The translations under genes and the position numbers were made by a program. A stretch of DNA of 64,000 bases from Candidatus Thermoflexus tengchongensis. Its GTDB lineage: Bacteria; Chloroflexota; Anaerolineae; Thermoflexales; Thermoflexaceae. This document shows positions 1 through 8,869 of this stretch, in pieces. The first letter of the stretch is position 1, and every line of letters begins with the position of its first letter. The notes below the pieces were generated by a model. It was not told the origin of the DNA. It did not search any database and saw only the letters and a list, made by a program, of their open reading frames with translations. The stretch lies in the NCBI GenBank assembly GCA_016842085.1, contig JAEVEX010000040.1:1-64000 (forward strand), read 5' to 3'.

Positions 1-21
1 GCCGGAGCCCTGGGGGGCTTT

Positions 22-1514
22 GCCTCAATCGAACCAGCGTGGGATTGAAACTGGGCAAGGTCCTGGCGTGAGGATGAAAAAACTGCTGCCTCAATCGAAC
101 CAGCGTGGGATTGAAACCACCAGACAGAGCGCTCAGGATGCCTAACGCAACGAGCCTCAATCGAACCAGCGTGGGATTGAAACCCGCCCCCGGGGGGATC
201 CCCCGCCCCCGGACGGCCAGCCTCAATCGAACCAGCGTGGGATTGAAACGACGGCATCGGTGAGATACTGGCCCAAGCCGGCCGTGCCTCAATCGAACCA
301 GCGTGGGATTGAAACCCCGGTGGTGCTGCTGGCGGCGCTGCTGATGATCAACGCCTCAATCGAACCAGCGTGGGATTGAAACGACGATGCTCCCGGCCTT
401 GGGGGAGGCTGTTCTGGGCCTCAATCGAACCAGCGTGGGATTGAAACGGAAGATATTCATACACCCCGCCCCCCACATATACATGCCTCAATCGAACCAG
501 CGTGGGATTGAAACCAAGGCCAAGTGGGAATGGGAGATCCCTGAGTTGGGGGCCTCAATCGAACCAGCGTGGGATTGAAACTGCACTGGTCTACATCCAG
601 ACGATGCTCCCGGCCTTGGCCTCAATCGAACCAGCGTGGGATTGAAACAAACTCTCAAGGCCAAGCAGCCAGACGAACCGAAGCGGCCTCAATCGAACCA
701 GCGTGGGATTGAAACTGGGCCTGCATGAGTGGGAGCAACATCCTGCACGAGGCCTCAATCGAACCAGCGTGGGATTGAAACACGAGAAGAGATCCCTGGC
801 CGGAATGCCAGAGATCTGCCTCAATCGAACCAGCGTGGGATTGAAACGGGGGGGCGCTATTCGCCTGTCAACCCCGCAGCCCCGCCTCAATCGAACCAGC
901 GTGGGATTGAAACGGATTTGGAAAAGTGGGCTGCTTTGGAGGAACTCCAAGCCTCAATCGAACCAGCGTGGGATTGAAACGGATTTGGAAAAGTGGGCTG
1001 CTTTGGAGGAACTCCAAGCCTCAATCGAACCAGCGTGGGATTGAAACGGTTGACAGAGAGGGAGCTTGGTTTTGAGGAGGAGGTGGCCTCAATCGAACCA
1101 GCGTGGGATTGAAACCACGCGAACGACGGCCTCTCCATGGCCGTCCGGGACGGCCTCAATCGAACCAGCGTGGGATTGAAACGCTATTATCGGGATCGGA
1201 TCTCCAGGCTTAACGATCGCCTCAATCGAACCAGCGTGGGATTGAAACCTTTCCCAAATCCAACCGAGCCCCTCCATCCTCAATAGCCTCAATCGAACCA
1301 GCGTGGGATTGAAACCGGTTCCCGCCGGCCCAGATCCGGGAATGGATGGAGGCCTCAATCGAACCAGCGTGGGATTGAAACTGAGTTGAGGAATACAGCG
1401 AAAATAGTTTGCTCGAGGCCTCAATCGAACCAGCGTGGGATTGAAACAACGCAGATACGATCTGCTTTACAGGGTCGCGCTCCGCCCTCAATCGAACCAG
1501 CGTGTGATTAGAAC
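22..1514 (+). CRISPR. CRISPR array, 23 repeats / 22 spacers
   Basis: A 30-base repeat begins GCCTCAATCGAACC and ends GTGGGATTGAAAC, and recurs at 22, 88, 154, 220, 286, 353, 418, 485, 552, 619, 686, 752, 818, 884, 951, 1018, 1086, 1153, 1219, 1286, 1352, 1418 and 1485. Spacers are 35-38 bases. The first 22 copies are identical. The copy at 1485 has four changes, so the right end is the old, leader-distal end; the leader and any cas genes should lie left of the window. The ATTGAAAC 3' end is the usual 8-base crRNA handle of type I-B and type III systems, which implies transcription along the + strand. The subtype is inference because no cas gene is visible. Spacers 914-950 and 981-1017 are identical. 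Spacers 383-417 and 582-618 overlap by 19 bases. Confidence 0.98.
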
Positions 1515-1550
1515 GCCTTCACGATATAGATGGGGGGACGAAAGATCTCT

Positions 1551-1584
1551 CAACTTAATCAAACCAGTTAGAGCAGGTTGAAAA
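1551..1584 (+). repeat. Vestigial CRISPR repeat at array end
   Basis: The sequence ACTTAATCAAACCAG (1553-1567) followed by GGTTGAAAAG (1575-1584) resembles the two ends of the array repeat. It sits about one spacer length (36 bases, 1515-1550) after the last recognisable repeat. A small insertion separates the two halves. It is read as a 24th, decayed repeat. Confidence 0.6.
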
Positions 1585-1673
1585 GTGTCTCTCCCGATGA
1601 GGGCGGTGGCAAAAGGGCAAATCTTCATCGAATCATAACGAGATCAAAACGAAGCCACTGTATGGAGCCTAAG

Positions 1674-3533
1674 ATGATTCAAGTGGACCCCACATGGATT
1701 GACCTGGCAGAGGGAATGCGGCGCATGGAGGAATGGCGCCGACAGGCTGGAGAGATATGGCCTCCTCGCCTGCAGAGGCTGCAGAAGGAGATCGAAGCCC
1801 GAGAGAAAAGATATCACGCTATCCGGCTTCTCAGCAGCGAGCCGCTCCAGCGGTGGCTCGAGGAGCGGAAACAATGGCTGGAAGATGCTACGCGCCGCTA
1901 TGAGGCAGCACTGCAGGCCTGGCGGTCCCATCAGCAGATTCAAAAACAGCTGGAAATGTGGATCAATGAGGTCACGGCTCTTCTGCCAGCCTGGAGATCA
2001 TGGACCGAGAAATATTCGGAATGGAACGAGGAGATGAGCCAATGGTACGGGAAGTTTCTCCAAAGCGCAGAGGTGATAAGGCGCGCGGCCCAGGAGCTGA
2101 TTGAATGGCACCGCGCTTTCATGGGGTGGATCGAAGAACGTAAGCAGGAAGGAAAGCGGGCAGAGGAACTCCACGAGGCAGCCAGCCGCTTCTCTCAGGC
2201 TCGGGAGGTGCTGAAGGAAGAGCGAAAACGCCTTCTGATGTCGAGGATCGATCAGGAAGCCTCCCGTGTTTTGCGCCGTATATGGGTCTCCACTCTGGTC
2301 TTTATGGGGACTTTCCCCTCCCTGGCCTGCATTTCGGCCCTTGCCCTTTTCAATGTCATCCCGGAAAGCCTCTGGCACCCGGCTGTGGGGATCCTCTTCG
2401 CCTCTGCCGCGATCAGCGCGCTGAGCCCCGCCTTTCTGCAGCAGCGTCTCCAGAGGCTCGCCGATCAACGGAAGGCCATTCAGGCTCTGAAACCCTCCCT
2501 GCCGGAGATCCCTGACCTGCCTCAGCCCCCTGCTGTCGCTCCAGCGTATCCGCCCCCACCCCCAGCCCTGCCCCCTCTGAAAAAGTCCGCATGGACATGT
2601 CCAGACCCTCCACCTCCGCCTCCTCCCCCACCGGATATACAGTTCGTGAGATCGCTGGAGCTTCCTATGCCATCCCCACCCCGGCCGGAGGATTTCCCAA
2701 AGCCGCCTCCTCCCCTTTTGCCCCTGGATTCGTTGAAGGCTGCGCTGGAGGACCTGCGGGCCGCTGCGGACTTGCTGGATGCCGCCGCCGCAGCACTCCA
2801 TCGGATGCTTCAAACCTCCTGGCACGAACTCCTGAGCACGGAACGAGCAACCCCACAGGAGGATCCGCTGATGGAAGCCCTGGCGGATCTCCCCGATGAC
2901 TTCCTCGTTCTGCGCTGGCTGCGAATCGAAGAAGAGGTGGTGATCGAGACGGCTATCGTCGGGCCGAACGGGATCTGGATCTTTGTCCATCTGCCCTATT
3001 ACGGGATGCTGGAGCGCCAGGGAGATCAGTGGCGCTATCGCGACCCTCGATCCGGGGATGAGCGGATCCTGCAAAACCCGCCGGATCGCCAGTGGGAAAG
3101 ACAGAAGGAAAAAGTCCTGGAGATCCTCCACGCCCATCCCACCCTGGCAGGAATCGACTGGGAGAATGCTATCCGTGGTGGCCTGGTGCTTCGGCCAGAT
3201 GCTCGCCTGAGGGGAAGAAGGCCCCCCATTCCATGCCTGAATCCGGCAGGCTGGCGGCAGGCTATCTCGGAGACCGAAGCGCTTCCATTTCTGGAGCCCA
3301 TAAGGCGTTTGCAGGTCTGCGAATCCCTGCTGCAGGCAGCCCGCTCCCCCGAGCTATCCGACCAGGCCCTCTCTTCGGTCCTGAAAGCGGTGGAGACTCA
3401 TACGCAGCGAATCGAGAAGGATGTGGATGCAGCGGCATCCATGGCGGAGGAGCGAATCAGCGCCTTTGATCGGGCGCTTCACGAGCTGTTGCGTCTCAGC
3501 GGGGAAATCGGAAACCAGGAGGAAATCCCATGA
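1674..3533 (+). CDS. Coiled-coil / membrane / NERD-like protein
   Basis: About 619 aa, not a family I recognise as a whole. Residues 1-195 are charged and predicted coiled coil, rich in Glu, Arg, Gln and Trp. Residues 200-258 hold one or two membrane segments (STLVFMGTFP; VGILFASAAISAL). Residues 280-350 are a Pro-rich linker with runs of 5-9 prolines. Residues 405-510 resemble a NERD (nuclease-related) domain, with VIETAIVGPNGIW followed by a QNPPDRQW stretch like the family's NP..Q. The E-x-K usually following the VGP.G strand is replaced by V-H-L, so catalysis is doubtful. Residues 510-619 are helical again. I chose ATG 1674 because GGAG lies six bases upstream; ATG 1662 and TTG 1578 are in frame, and the latter falls in the decayed CRISPR repeat. 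It overlaps the next gene by ATGA. Confidence 0.75.
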   Translation: MIQVDPTWIDLAEGMRRMEEWRRQAGEIWPPRLQRLQKEIEAREKRYHAIRLLSSEPLQRWLEERKQWLEDATRRYEAALQAWRSHQQIQKQLEMWINEVTALLPAWRSWTEKYSEWNEEMSQWYGKFLQSAEVIRRAAQELIEWHRAFMGWIEERKQEGKRAEELHEAASRFSQAREVLKEERKRLLMSRIDQEASRVLRRIWVSTLVFMGTFPSLACISALALFNVIPESLWHPAVGILFASAAISALSPAFLQQRLQRLADQRKAIQALKPSLPEIPDLPQPPAVAPAYPPPPPALPPLKKSAWTCPDPPPPPPPPPDIQFVRSLELPMPSPPRPEDFPKPPPPLLPLDSLKAALEDLRAAADLLDAAAAALHRMLQTSWHELLSTERATPQEDPLMEALADLPDDFLVLRWLRIEEEVVIETAIVGPNGIWIFVHLPYYGMLERQGDQWRYRDPRSGDERILQNPPDRQWERQKEKVLEILHAHPTLAGIDWENAIRGGLVLRPDARLRGRRPPIPCLNPAGWRQAISETEALPFLEPIRRLQVCESLLQAARSPELSDQALSSVLKAVETHTQRIEKDVDAAASMAEERISAFDRALHELLRLSGEIGNQEEIP

Positions 3534-3805
3534 AGCGTGGAGGAATCGGCTCATGGGGGGATATCCTGGGTTTGATGAGCATCGTCCTGTCCGCATGCTT
3601 CCCCCTTCCGGGAATCCTGATAGCCTCCCTGGCGATCGCCATAGGCAATCAGACCCTCTGGGAGATTGAGACTGGACAGAGGGTGCCGGATGAGGCCCCC
3701 CGCGCCCGGATAGCCCGACAGATGGGTTGGGTCGGGATGGCGCTGGGATGGCTGAGCGGGCTGGGCTGGCTGGCGATGCTCGCCCTGCTCCCTCGAACAC
3801 CTTAG
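3530..3805 (+). CDS. Small two-TM membrane protein
   Basis: 91 aa. It overlaps the stop of the NERD-like gene by four bases (ATGA), which suggests translational coupling and a joint function. Two hydrophobic segments, around residues 12-38 (LMSIVLSACFPLPGILIASL) and 66-87, flank a charged loop. The layout resembles small DUF4190-type membrane proteins, but I cannot assign a family. A partner or anchor role for the upstream protein is inference from the overlap only. Confidence 0.75.
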   Translation: MKRGGIGSWGDILGLMSIVLSACFPLPGILIASLAIAIGNQTLWEIETGQRVPDEAPRARIARQMGWVGMALGWLSGLGWLAMLALLPRTP

Positions 3806-4279
3806 CTACCCGCTCAGCCGCCTGGGATGGATAGGACGATCCATTGTGGATTCTGTCGTCTCGGTCACAGGTCCTCAGGAAGCCCCCTCCGGCGCGACAT
3901 CCATGCTGGTCCGCATCCGGGTTCGTCAGGTCGGTGATCACCCCTTTGCTGGACCCAACCAGGATGTGGCGCTGGTGGGTTGGCTGATCGATGAGATCCC
4001 GCGGAACACGCCTTCCTTAACAATTCTGGAGTGGGGATGCATGCGGCGGATATCCAGCATGGGGAGGGAGCTCAATGGGTTCTGGATAAGGCCCAGGAGG
4101 AATGACGTCGATGGCGCCGGATATGAGGCGGCGCAGAGACTGCATGGAACCCACAGGGGATTGAAACGGGGACAGACGAGTGTAAAATGCAAGAAAGCCA
4201 CAAGTCTCAACCAAACTCGCGTGGGATCAGGGCCCCTATCCCGATAAGCATGGGATGGACATCCTCTCAGGAGGCGGCA
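3806..4279. other. Non-coding stretch with CRISPR remnants
   Basis: 474 bases without a convincing gene. An open frame at 3846-4247 lacks a ribosome site and recognisable domains and runs straight through the decayed repeats, so I treat it as chance. The right part holds two CRISPR-like repeats (separate entry), and the last bases form the ribosome site of the next gene. Confidence 0.6.
4138..4233 (+). repeat. Two decayed CRISPR repeats around a 36-base spacer
   Basis: Bases 4138-4167 match the array repeat at 22 of 30 positions, including the complete last 11 bases (GGGATTGAAAC). Bases 4204-4233 match at 20 of 30, including CGTGGGAT. The interval 4168-4203 is 36 bases, a typical spacer length in this array. 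Orientation is the same as the main array 2.6 kb upstream. Counts are by hand alignment without gaps. Confidence 0.8.
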
Positions 4280-5314
4280 ATGTTCGATCAGGCGCTCTCC
4301 AGAAAGGGATGGCATGGATGGATTCCCTGGACCCTGGGAGCCGTGATGGCCCTGGGGATCGGCGGCTGCCTGGCCACCCGCCCGCCCGAGGCGACGCCGG
4401 CCCCGACCCCCGCGCCCACGGCGACGGCCGCGGCGACGGCCGCCCCGACGCCCACCTCCGCCCCCACGCCGGCCCGGGACGCGGCCGGGTGCCCGACGGA
4501 TCCCCGAGAGTGGCGGATGGTGAATCCGTTCCCTGAACAAACCGACCGGCGCTGGTTGCGGATCGAGCCGGACTGCGTCTACCAGGGCCTGGCCAAAAGC
4601 GTGGCCGCCCGGATGCTGATCGACATGGGATGGACCTGGAAGGAGGCGCAGGAGGCCCTGGGGCTCCCCCGCTTCCCGCTCCGCTATCACCCGGTGATCA
4701 CCCTGACCGGCGAGGTGGGCGGATCGCCCTTCTATACCGCCCGGCAATCGGGCATCTTCAGCGCCCTGGTCTGCGACGGCCGAACCCCGGACACATGCCC
4801 GCGGTTCTGGCAGGTCTCCATGGATTCCGATCCCCCGGCCTCCTTCTTCCTGAGCGGCTGCTTCTTCACCCGCGATCTGACGGCCGGCACGGTCCGGGAC
4901 TGGGGGATGCCCTATCCCGTCGTCTGCGCGGTCAAGTATGTCATCCGCCCGTATCAATGGGTGGGGCAATCCTTCGACGGAAAGGATCGTTTCAGGCATC
5001 CATATTCCCAATTATGGGTCATGGGAAGCGAGTTTTACGGATATGATCCGGGAACGAAGGTGTGGTTGAGCATCGGAATCCAGCGCTATTCCTCCGGTCC
5101 GGAGGAGGTTCGAGAGGGGTGGCGGCGGACAGCGGAGATCTATTCGCAGGCTTACGGGCAGCCGATCTGGGATTCGAGGTGGCTGAAGGAGGCGTTCGGC
5201 CTGGGGCCCAAGCCGCTCCCGCCGGGATGGCAGGGCTGGCCGGATCGGATGGAGGAGTTCTACCGGAGCCGTTACGGGGCTCTGGAGATCGCCCTGGAGG
5301 AATGGGGGAAATGA
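4280..5314 (+). CDS. Secreted lipoprotein, unknown function
   Basis: 344 aa. ATG 4280 follows AGGAGG by five bases. The N-terminus is basic, then hydrophobic, then GIGGCLA, a lipobox-like cleavage site with Cys near residue 29. An Ala/Pro/Thr-rich spacer follows (residues 35-65). The exported domain (70-344) has about seven Cys in pairs and no motif I know. The pattern, a lipoprotein with a low-complexity linker, recurs at 5963 and 33659. The next, broken gene starts inside its stop codon (ATGA), so the two form an operon. Function unknown. Confidence 0.8.
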   Translation: MFDQALSRKGWHGWIPWTLGAVMALGIGGCLATRPPEATPAPTPAPTATAAATAAPTPTSAPTPARDAAGCPTDPREWRMVNPFPEQTDRRWLRIEPDCVYQGLAKSVAARMLIDMGWTWKEAQEALGLPRFPLRYHPVITLTGEVGGSPFYTARQSGIFSALVCDGRTPDTCPRFWQVSMDSDPPASFFLSGCFFTRDLTAGTVRDWGMPYPVVCAVKYVIRPYQWVGQSFDGKDRFRHPYSQLWVMGSEFYGYDPGTKVWLSIGIQRYSSGPEEVREGWRRTAEIYSQAYGQPIWDSRWLKEAFGLGPKPLPPGWQGWPDRMEEFYRSRYGALEIALEEWGK

Positions 5315-5795
5315 GGAGCCGCGCGAGGATCCTGCTCTTCGCATCCCTGGTATTCGCCGGGCTGCCGGCAACTCCGGCCCGGGCGCAAGCGGAGTGCCCG
5401 CCGGGTGTAAGCCATGTCGGCGAAAGCAGATTTTGCAAACCGGAGTCCGGCGGGGGGCCGCCCCAGCCTCCGCCGCCTCCCTCGGAAGGGGGGGTGGGGG
5501 GCCGACATGTCCGATCACGTGGCGGGAGGTGGACACTTCCCGCCCTCGCCCGTCGGGCACAGACTACCTGTGCCCGGTGATGGAATACACGCGCGAATGC
5601 GACGGCCGGATTCGCTCCTCCATGGTGGGGTGGGCCAGCTGTCCGGTGGTGCAGCCCCGCTCTCCCCGCAATCCCTGTGTGGATGAGAACGGCTGCCCCC
5701 TCTTCTCCATCGGCCCGGGCGGGATCGCCTGCGGGCGGGCGGGGGCTGTTGCTTCCATGAACCCCCGCTCCAGCCTACAAGGGATTGAGAAACTA
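5311..5795 (+). pseudogene. Cys-rich secreted protein, frameshifted and truncated
   Basis: The gene starts at ATG 5311, overlapping the previous stop, with a clear signal peptide (ILLFASLVFAGLPATPARAQA). A Cys-containing segment and a poly-Pro stretch follow. The reading frame then ends early, at 5580. The coding-like text continues in another frame after 5500 (CPITWREVDTS; YTRECDGR; NPCVDENGCPLF). The switch falls in G7-T-G6 at 5488-5501, so a one-base slip would join the halves. The 3' end runs into the MITE-like element at 5796. It may be a sequencing slip, a phase-variable tract or a true pseudogene. Confidence 0.6.
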
Positions 5796-5910
5796 TTAGG
5801 AGTTACGCAGTTGAGGCGAAATCCAATCCCTTTAATGGCCATATATGGAGGTGATGATGAATTACCCGCTATATATTGGGGGACACACCTGCCAACTGCG
5901 TAAGTCCTAA
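5796..5910. mobile_element. MITE-like element
   Basis: The 18-base ends, TTAGGAGTTACGCAGTTG (5796-5813) and CAACTGCGTAAGTCCTAA (5893-5910), are inverted repeats with one mismatch. CTA flanks both sides (5793-5795 and 5911-5913), a possible 3-base target duplication. The 115-base unit has no coding capacity and is more AT-rich than its surroundings. Ends reading AGGACTTACGCA occur on many insertion sequences, from memory, so it is probably a non-autonomous derivative. It separates the broken gene from the promoter region of the next gene and leaves TATAAT just outside it at 5912-5917. Confidence 0.6.
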
Positions 5911-5962
5911 CTATAATAGACACAACGCCCTTCCCATAAGAGAAAGCTTTCCGGAGGTCGCT

Positions 5963-7306
5963 ATGCGAGGCGCTGTCCCGGTCGCTCTGCTGGCTTTCCT
6001 GCTCTTCGGATGTGGGATGAATCCTCCCTCTCCTTCCGCGTTCAAGGCCCAGCCGGAAGCCTTTTCGACCAGAGGGCCCAGCGAGATGTCCTCTCGTTTC
6101 ACCCTCATGCCCACGGGAACGGCTTCTCCCCTTCCCACGGCCACTTCCACACCCCCGGCCTCGATGACGCCGGAGCGCCCGGCCTCGCCGACCCGGCCGC
6201 CTCGGCCTTCCCTTACCCCGACCGCCCCCCGCCCGACCCGAACGTCAGGGCCCTCTCCGACGCCGGCCCCCACTCGCACGCCGGCTCCCACCCGCATGCC
6301 GGCACCCTCCCCGACCGCCGTTTCGAATCCGTCCAGCAACCCCCTCCACCCCCCAGCCCCCCGGCTGGTCCTGGCCAATTATTTCCCCTGGTATGACCCG
6401 GGCACCTGGTCCACCGGCTGCACCTCCGATTCGGACCAGCCCCGGGACGGCGTCTACCACTCCGATGACCCCGGGGTGATCGCCCGCCATATCGGCCAGG
6501 CCCGCGCCGCCGGCATCGATGGCTTCGCCGTCCACTGGTTCGCCCCCGGCAACCGCACGGACGCGAATTTCGAGAAGGTTCTGAATCTCTCGCCGGATGG
6601 GTTCCATTCCACGGTCACCTTCCTCTACCACATCCTCCCCGGAGCCAACCAGCCCGGGGTGGTGGATGCGTTGCGCTACCTCATCTCGCGCCACACGGCC
6701 CACCCCCGATTCCTGCGGGTCGCCGGACGGCCGGTGATCTTCTTCAGCGATATGTATCGGGTCCCCGATGCCGCCGGGAACCGGCCGGCCTCCGATCAGG
6801 ACGTGGCCACCGCCGTGGCCCGCTGGGCGGAGATCCGTCAGGCCGTGGATCCCGCCCACACCACCTGGTGGATCGCCGAAGGGTTGAAGCCGGATTATCT
6901 GGCGGTCTTCGATGGCCTGTATGTTTATAAGATCGACCACGCCTGCTGCCCGACCGCCTACCGCGGGGCCTCACGCTGGGCCGGATGGGTCCGGGATTGG
7001 GAACGACGAACGGGCCAGCCCAAACTCTGGATCGGCACGGTGATGCCGGGATGGGATGACCTGAACTCGGCCCAGCCTCAGTGCGCCGACCTCCGGGTGA
7101 GCAGCGCCCCCTTCGCCCGGGACCGGGAGAACGGGGCTTACTACGCCCGAACCTGGGAGGCGGTGCTGCCCACCCAGCCCGACCTGATCCTCATCCACTC
7201 CTTTAACGAATGGGTGGAAGGCTCTTACATCGAGCCCAGCGTCCGTTTCGGGGATCTCTACCTTCAGCTCACGGCGCAATGGGCGGCTCGATACAGGGGG
7301 CGATAG
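5963..7306 (+). CDS. GH99-like glycoside hydrolase lipoprotein
   Basis: 447 aa. ATG 5963 follows GGAGG by five bases. The signal peptide ends in LLFGC (Cys near residue 17), a lipobox. Residues 45-130 are a Pro/Thr/Ser/Ala linker with repeated TPAPT units. The catalytic-type domain starts at VLANYFPWYDPGTW and ends with IHSFNEWVEGSYIEP, the hallmark of GH99-like (WbsX-like) domains, which are alpha/beta barrels acting on mannose-type glycans. Fold and location are well supported; the substrate is not known. It would act outside the cell, tethered by lipid. Confidence 0.85.
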   Translation: MRGAVPVALLAFLLFGCGMNPPSPSAFKAQPEAFSTRGPSEMSSRFTLMPTGTASPLPTATSTPPASMTPERPASPTRPPRPSLTPTAPRPTRTSGPSPTPAPTRTPAPTRMPAPSPTAVSNPSSNPLHPPAPRLVLANYFPWYDPGTWSTGCTSDSDQPRDGVYHSDDPGVIARHIGQARAAGIDGFAVHWFAPGNRTDANFEKVLNLSPDGFHSTVTFLYHILPGANQPGVVDALRYLISRHTAHPRFLRVAGRPVIFFSDMYRVPDAAGNRPASDQDVATAVARWAEIRQAVDPAHTTWWIAEGLKPDYLAVFDGLYVYKIDHACCPTAYRGASRWAGWVRDWERRTGQPKLWIGTVMPGWDDLNSAQPQCADLRVSSAPFARDRENGAYYARTWEAVLPTQPDLILIHSFNEWVEGSYIEPSVRFGDLYLQLTAQWAARYRGR

Positions 7307-7481
7307 GATCGGCTCTTCCCGCGGTGCCATCGGCCCGGCAGCGCATCGCCCATCCGGGGGCGCGGGACCCGGAGGCTACATGATACAATTTGCTACAAAA
7401 CGTTCGGGGAGGCGGTCGGGGCGCCCGGGGACCCCGTCCCCTCCCCCAGAGCCCTCAGGAGAACATCCACCGGAGGAACCC

Positions 7482-8759
7482 ATGCGCACACCGTGGGCGG
7501 TCGCGGCGGTGCTGTTCGCGTTCATGCTGCTCCATCAGACCGATAAGCTCCTCCTGGGCCCTCTCACCACCGAGATCATGGACACGTTCCACATCGGGGA
7601 AGATCTCATGGGCCTGGCCTCCACGGCGGCGCTGCTGGTGGGCCTCTTCCTCTACCCGCTGTGGGGATACCTGGCCGATCGCTTCGCCCGCCCCTTCCTG
7701 ATCGGGCTGGCCTCGTTTATCTGGGGCGCTACCACCTGGCTCAGCGCCATCGCCCCCACCTACCCCCTCTTCCTGCTTACCCGCGCCTCCACCGGGATCG
7801 ACGATAACGCCTACCCCGGCCTCTACAGCCTGATCTCCGATTACTTCGGCCCCCAGCTCCGCAGCCGCATCTACGGGTTCCTCCAGATGACCGGCCCCGT
7901 CGGATATCTGATGGGCGTGGCCCTGGCCCTCGGCCTCAAGGACCTCATCGGCTGGCGGGCCATCTATCTGATCACCGGCGCCCTCGGCCTGCTCCTCGCT
8001 TTCGTGATCTGGCGGACCATCCGCGAAGTCCCCCGGGGGCACAGCGAGCCGGAGCTGGCCGCCCTCGCCGAGATCCCTTCCTATCGCTTCAATCTCGATG
8101 AAGTCCGTGCCCTGCTGCGCAAGCCCACTTTCCTCTTCCTGGTCACTCAGGGGTTCTTCGGGGTGTTCCCGTGGAACGTGATCTCCTTCTGGTTCTTCCG
8201 CTACCTGGAGGTAGAACGGGGCTACAGCAACGCCCAGATCTTCGCCGTCATGGCTTCCGCCGTCATCGTGATGTCCCTGGGGTATCTGGCCGGCGGGGCG
8301 ATGGGCGACTGGCTGTTCCGGCGCACCCTGCGGGGACGCCTTATCGTCTCCATGGTCGGGGTGCTGACCGGGGCGGTCCTGCTGGCGATCACGATGTCCA
8401 TCCCCCCACAGGCCTTCGGGGCCTTCTGGGCCATGGTGATCCTCACCGCCTTCGCCATCCCCCTGGCCGCCCCCAACGTCCTGGCCACGGTCTTCGACAT
8501 CAGCCCGCCGGAGATCCGGAGCTCTGCTCAGGCCCTGGAATCCTTCATCGAGGGCAGCGGCGCTTCCCTGGCTCCCTTCCTCACCGGCCTGCTGGCGGTG
8601 CGGACCTCCCTGCACACGGCCATCCTGACGATCTGCGTGGGGACCTGGCTCCTGTGCGGCGTCCTCTTCGCCCTGGCCATCTGGTCCGCTCCCCGGGACA
8701 TCATGGCGCTGCGGGCGGAGCTCCGCGCCCGCGCCGCCCAGGCCGCTCCGGGATCCTGA
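7482..8759 (+). CDS. MFS transporter
   Basis: 425 aa with about twelve hydrophobic segments, the size of a major facilitator. ATG 7482 follows GGAGG by five bases; the open frame extends upstream but without signal. Between TM2 and TM3 is GYLADRFARPF, matching the G-x3-D-R/K-x-G/A-R loop motif A. The first segments carry LLHQTDKLLLGPLTTEIMD, common in the sugar-phosphate/hexuronate-like MFS branch. The substrate cannot be read. It is monocistronic between a glycoside hydrolase lipoprotein and a toxin-antitoxin pair. TACAAT at 7384-7389 is a possible -10 without a good -35. Confidence 0.9.
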   Translation: MRTPWAVAAVLFAFMLLHQTDKLLLGPLTTEIMDTFHIGEDLMGLASTAALLVGLFLYPLWGYLADRFARPFLIGLASFIWGATTWLSAIAPTYPLFLLTRASTGIDDNAYPGLYSLISDYFGPQLRSRIYGFLQMTGPVGYLMGVALALGLKDLIGWRAIYLITGALGLLLAFVIWRTIREVPRGHSEPELAALAEIPSYRFNLDEVRALLRKPTFLFLVTQGFFGVFPWNVISFWFFRYLEVERGYSNAQIFAVMASAVIVMSLGYLAGGAMGDWLFRRTLRGRLIVSMVGVLTGAVLLAITMSIPPQAFGAFWAMVILTAFAIPLAAPNVLATVFDISPPEIRSSAQALESFIEGSGASLAPFLTGLLAVRTSLHTAILTICVGTWLLCGVLFALAIWSAPRDIMALRAELRARAAQAAPGS

Positions 8760-8869
8760 TCGGCCCGGGAAGGTATCTGCAACATGCACGGCTGGCAGAT
8801 GGGATGGTAGAAATGGGAGAGGGCGGCCACATCCCCTTTCTCCAGAAGCTGGATAAAGAGGAGGTATAC

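Noticed and set aside
387-1491. Several open frames of 60-120 codons on both strands inside the CRISPR array
   Set aside because: They are translations of repeat units (recurring LNRTSVGLK or FNPTLVRLR) and have no independent coding signal.
3846-4247. 133-codon open frame
   Set aside because: No ribosome site, no domain, and it reads through two decayed CRISPR repeats.
4187-4279. 31-residue N-terminal extension of the lipoprotein at 4280
   Set aside because: It overlaps the decayed CRISPR repeat, and AGGAGG supports ATG 4280 with a normal signal peptide.
5763-5793. GCCTACAAGGGATTGAGAAAC resembles a CRISPR repeat end
   Set aside because: Only scattered matches and an inserted base in ATTGAAAC; no second copy at spacer distance.
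7320-7481. Open frame upstream extending the MFS protein
   Set aside because: GGAGG at the proper distance marks ATG 7482; the extension is Pro/Arg-rich and not conserved-looking.
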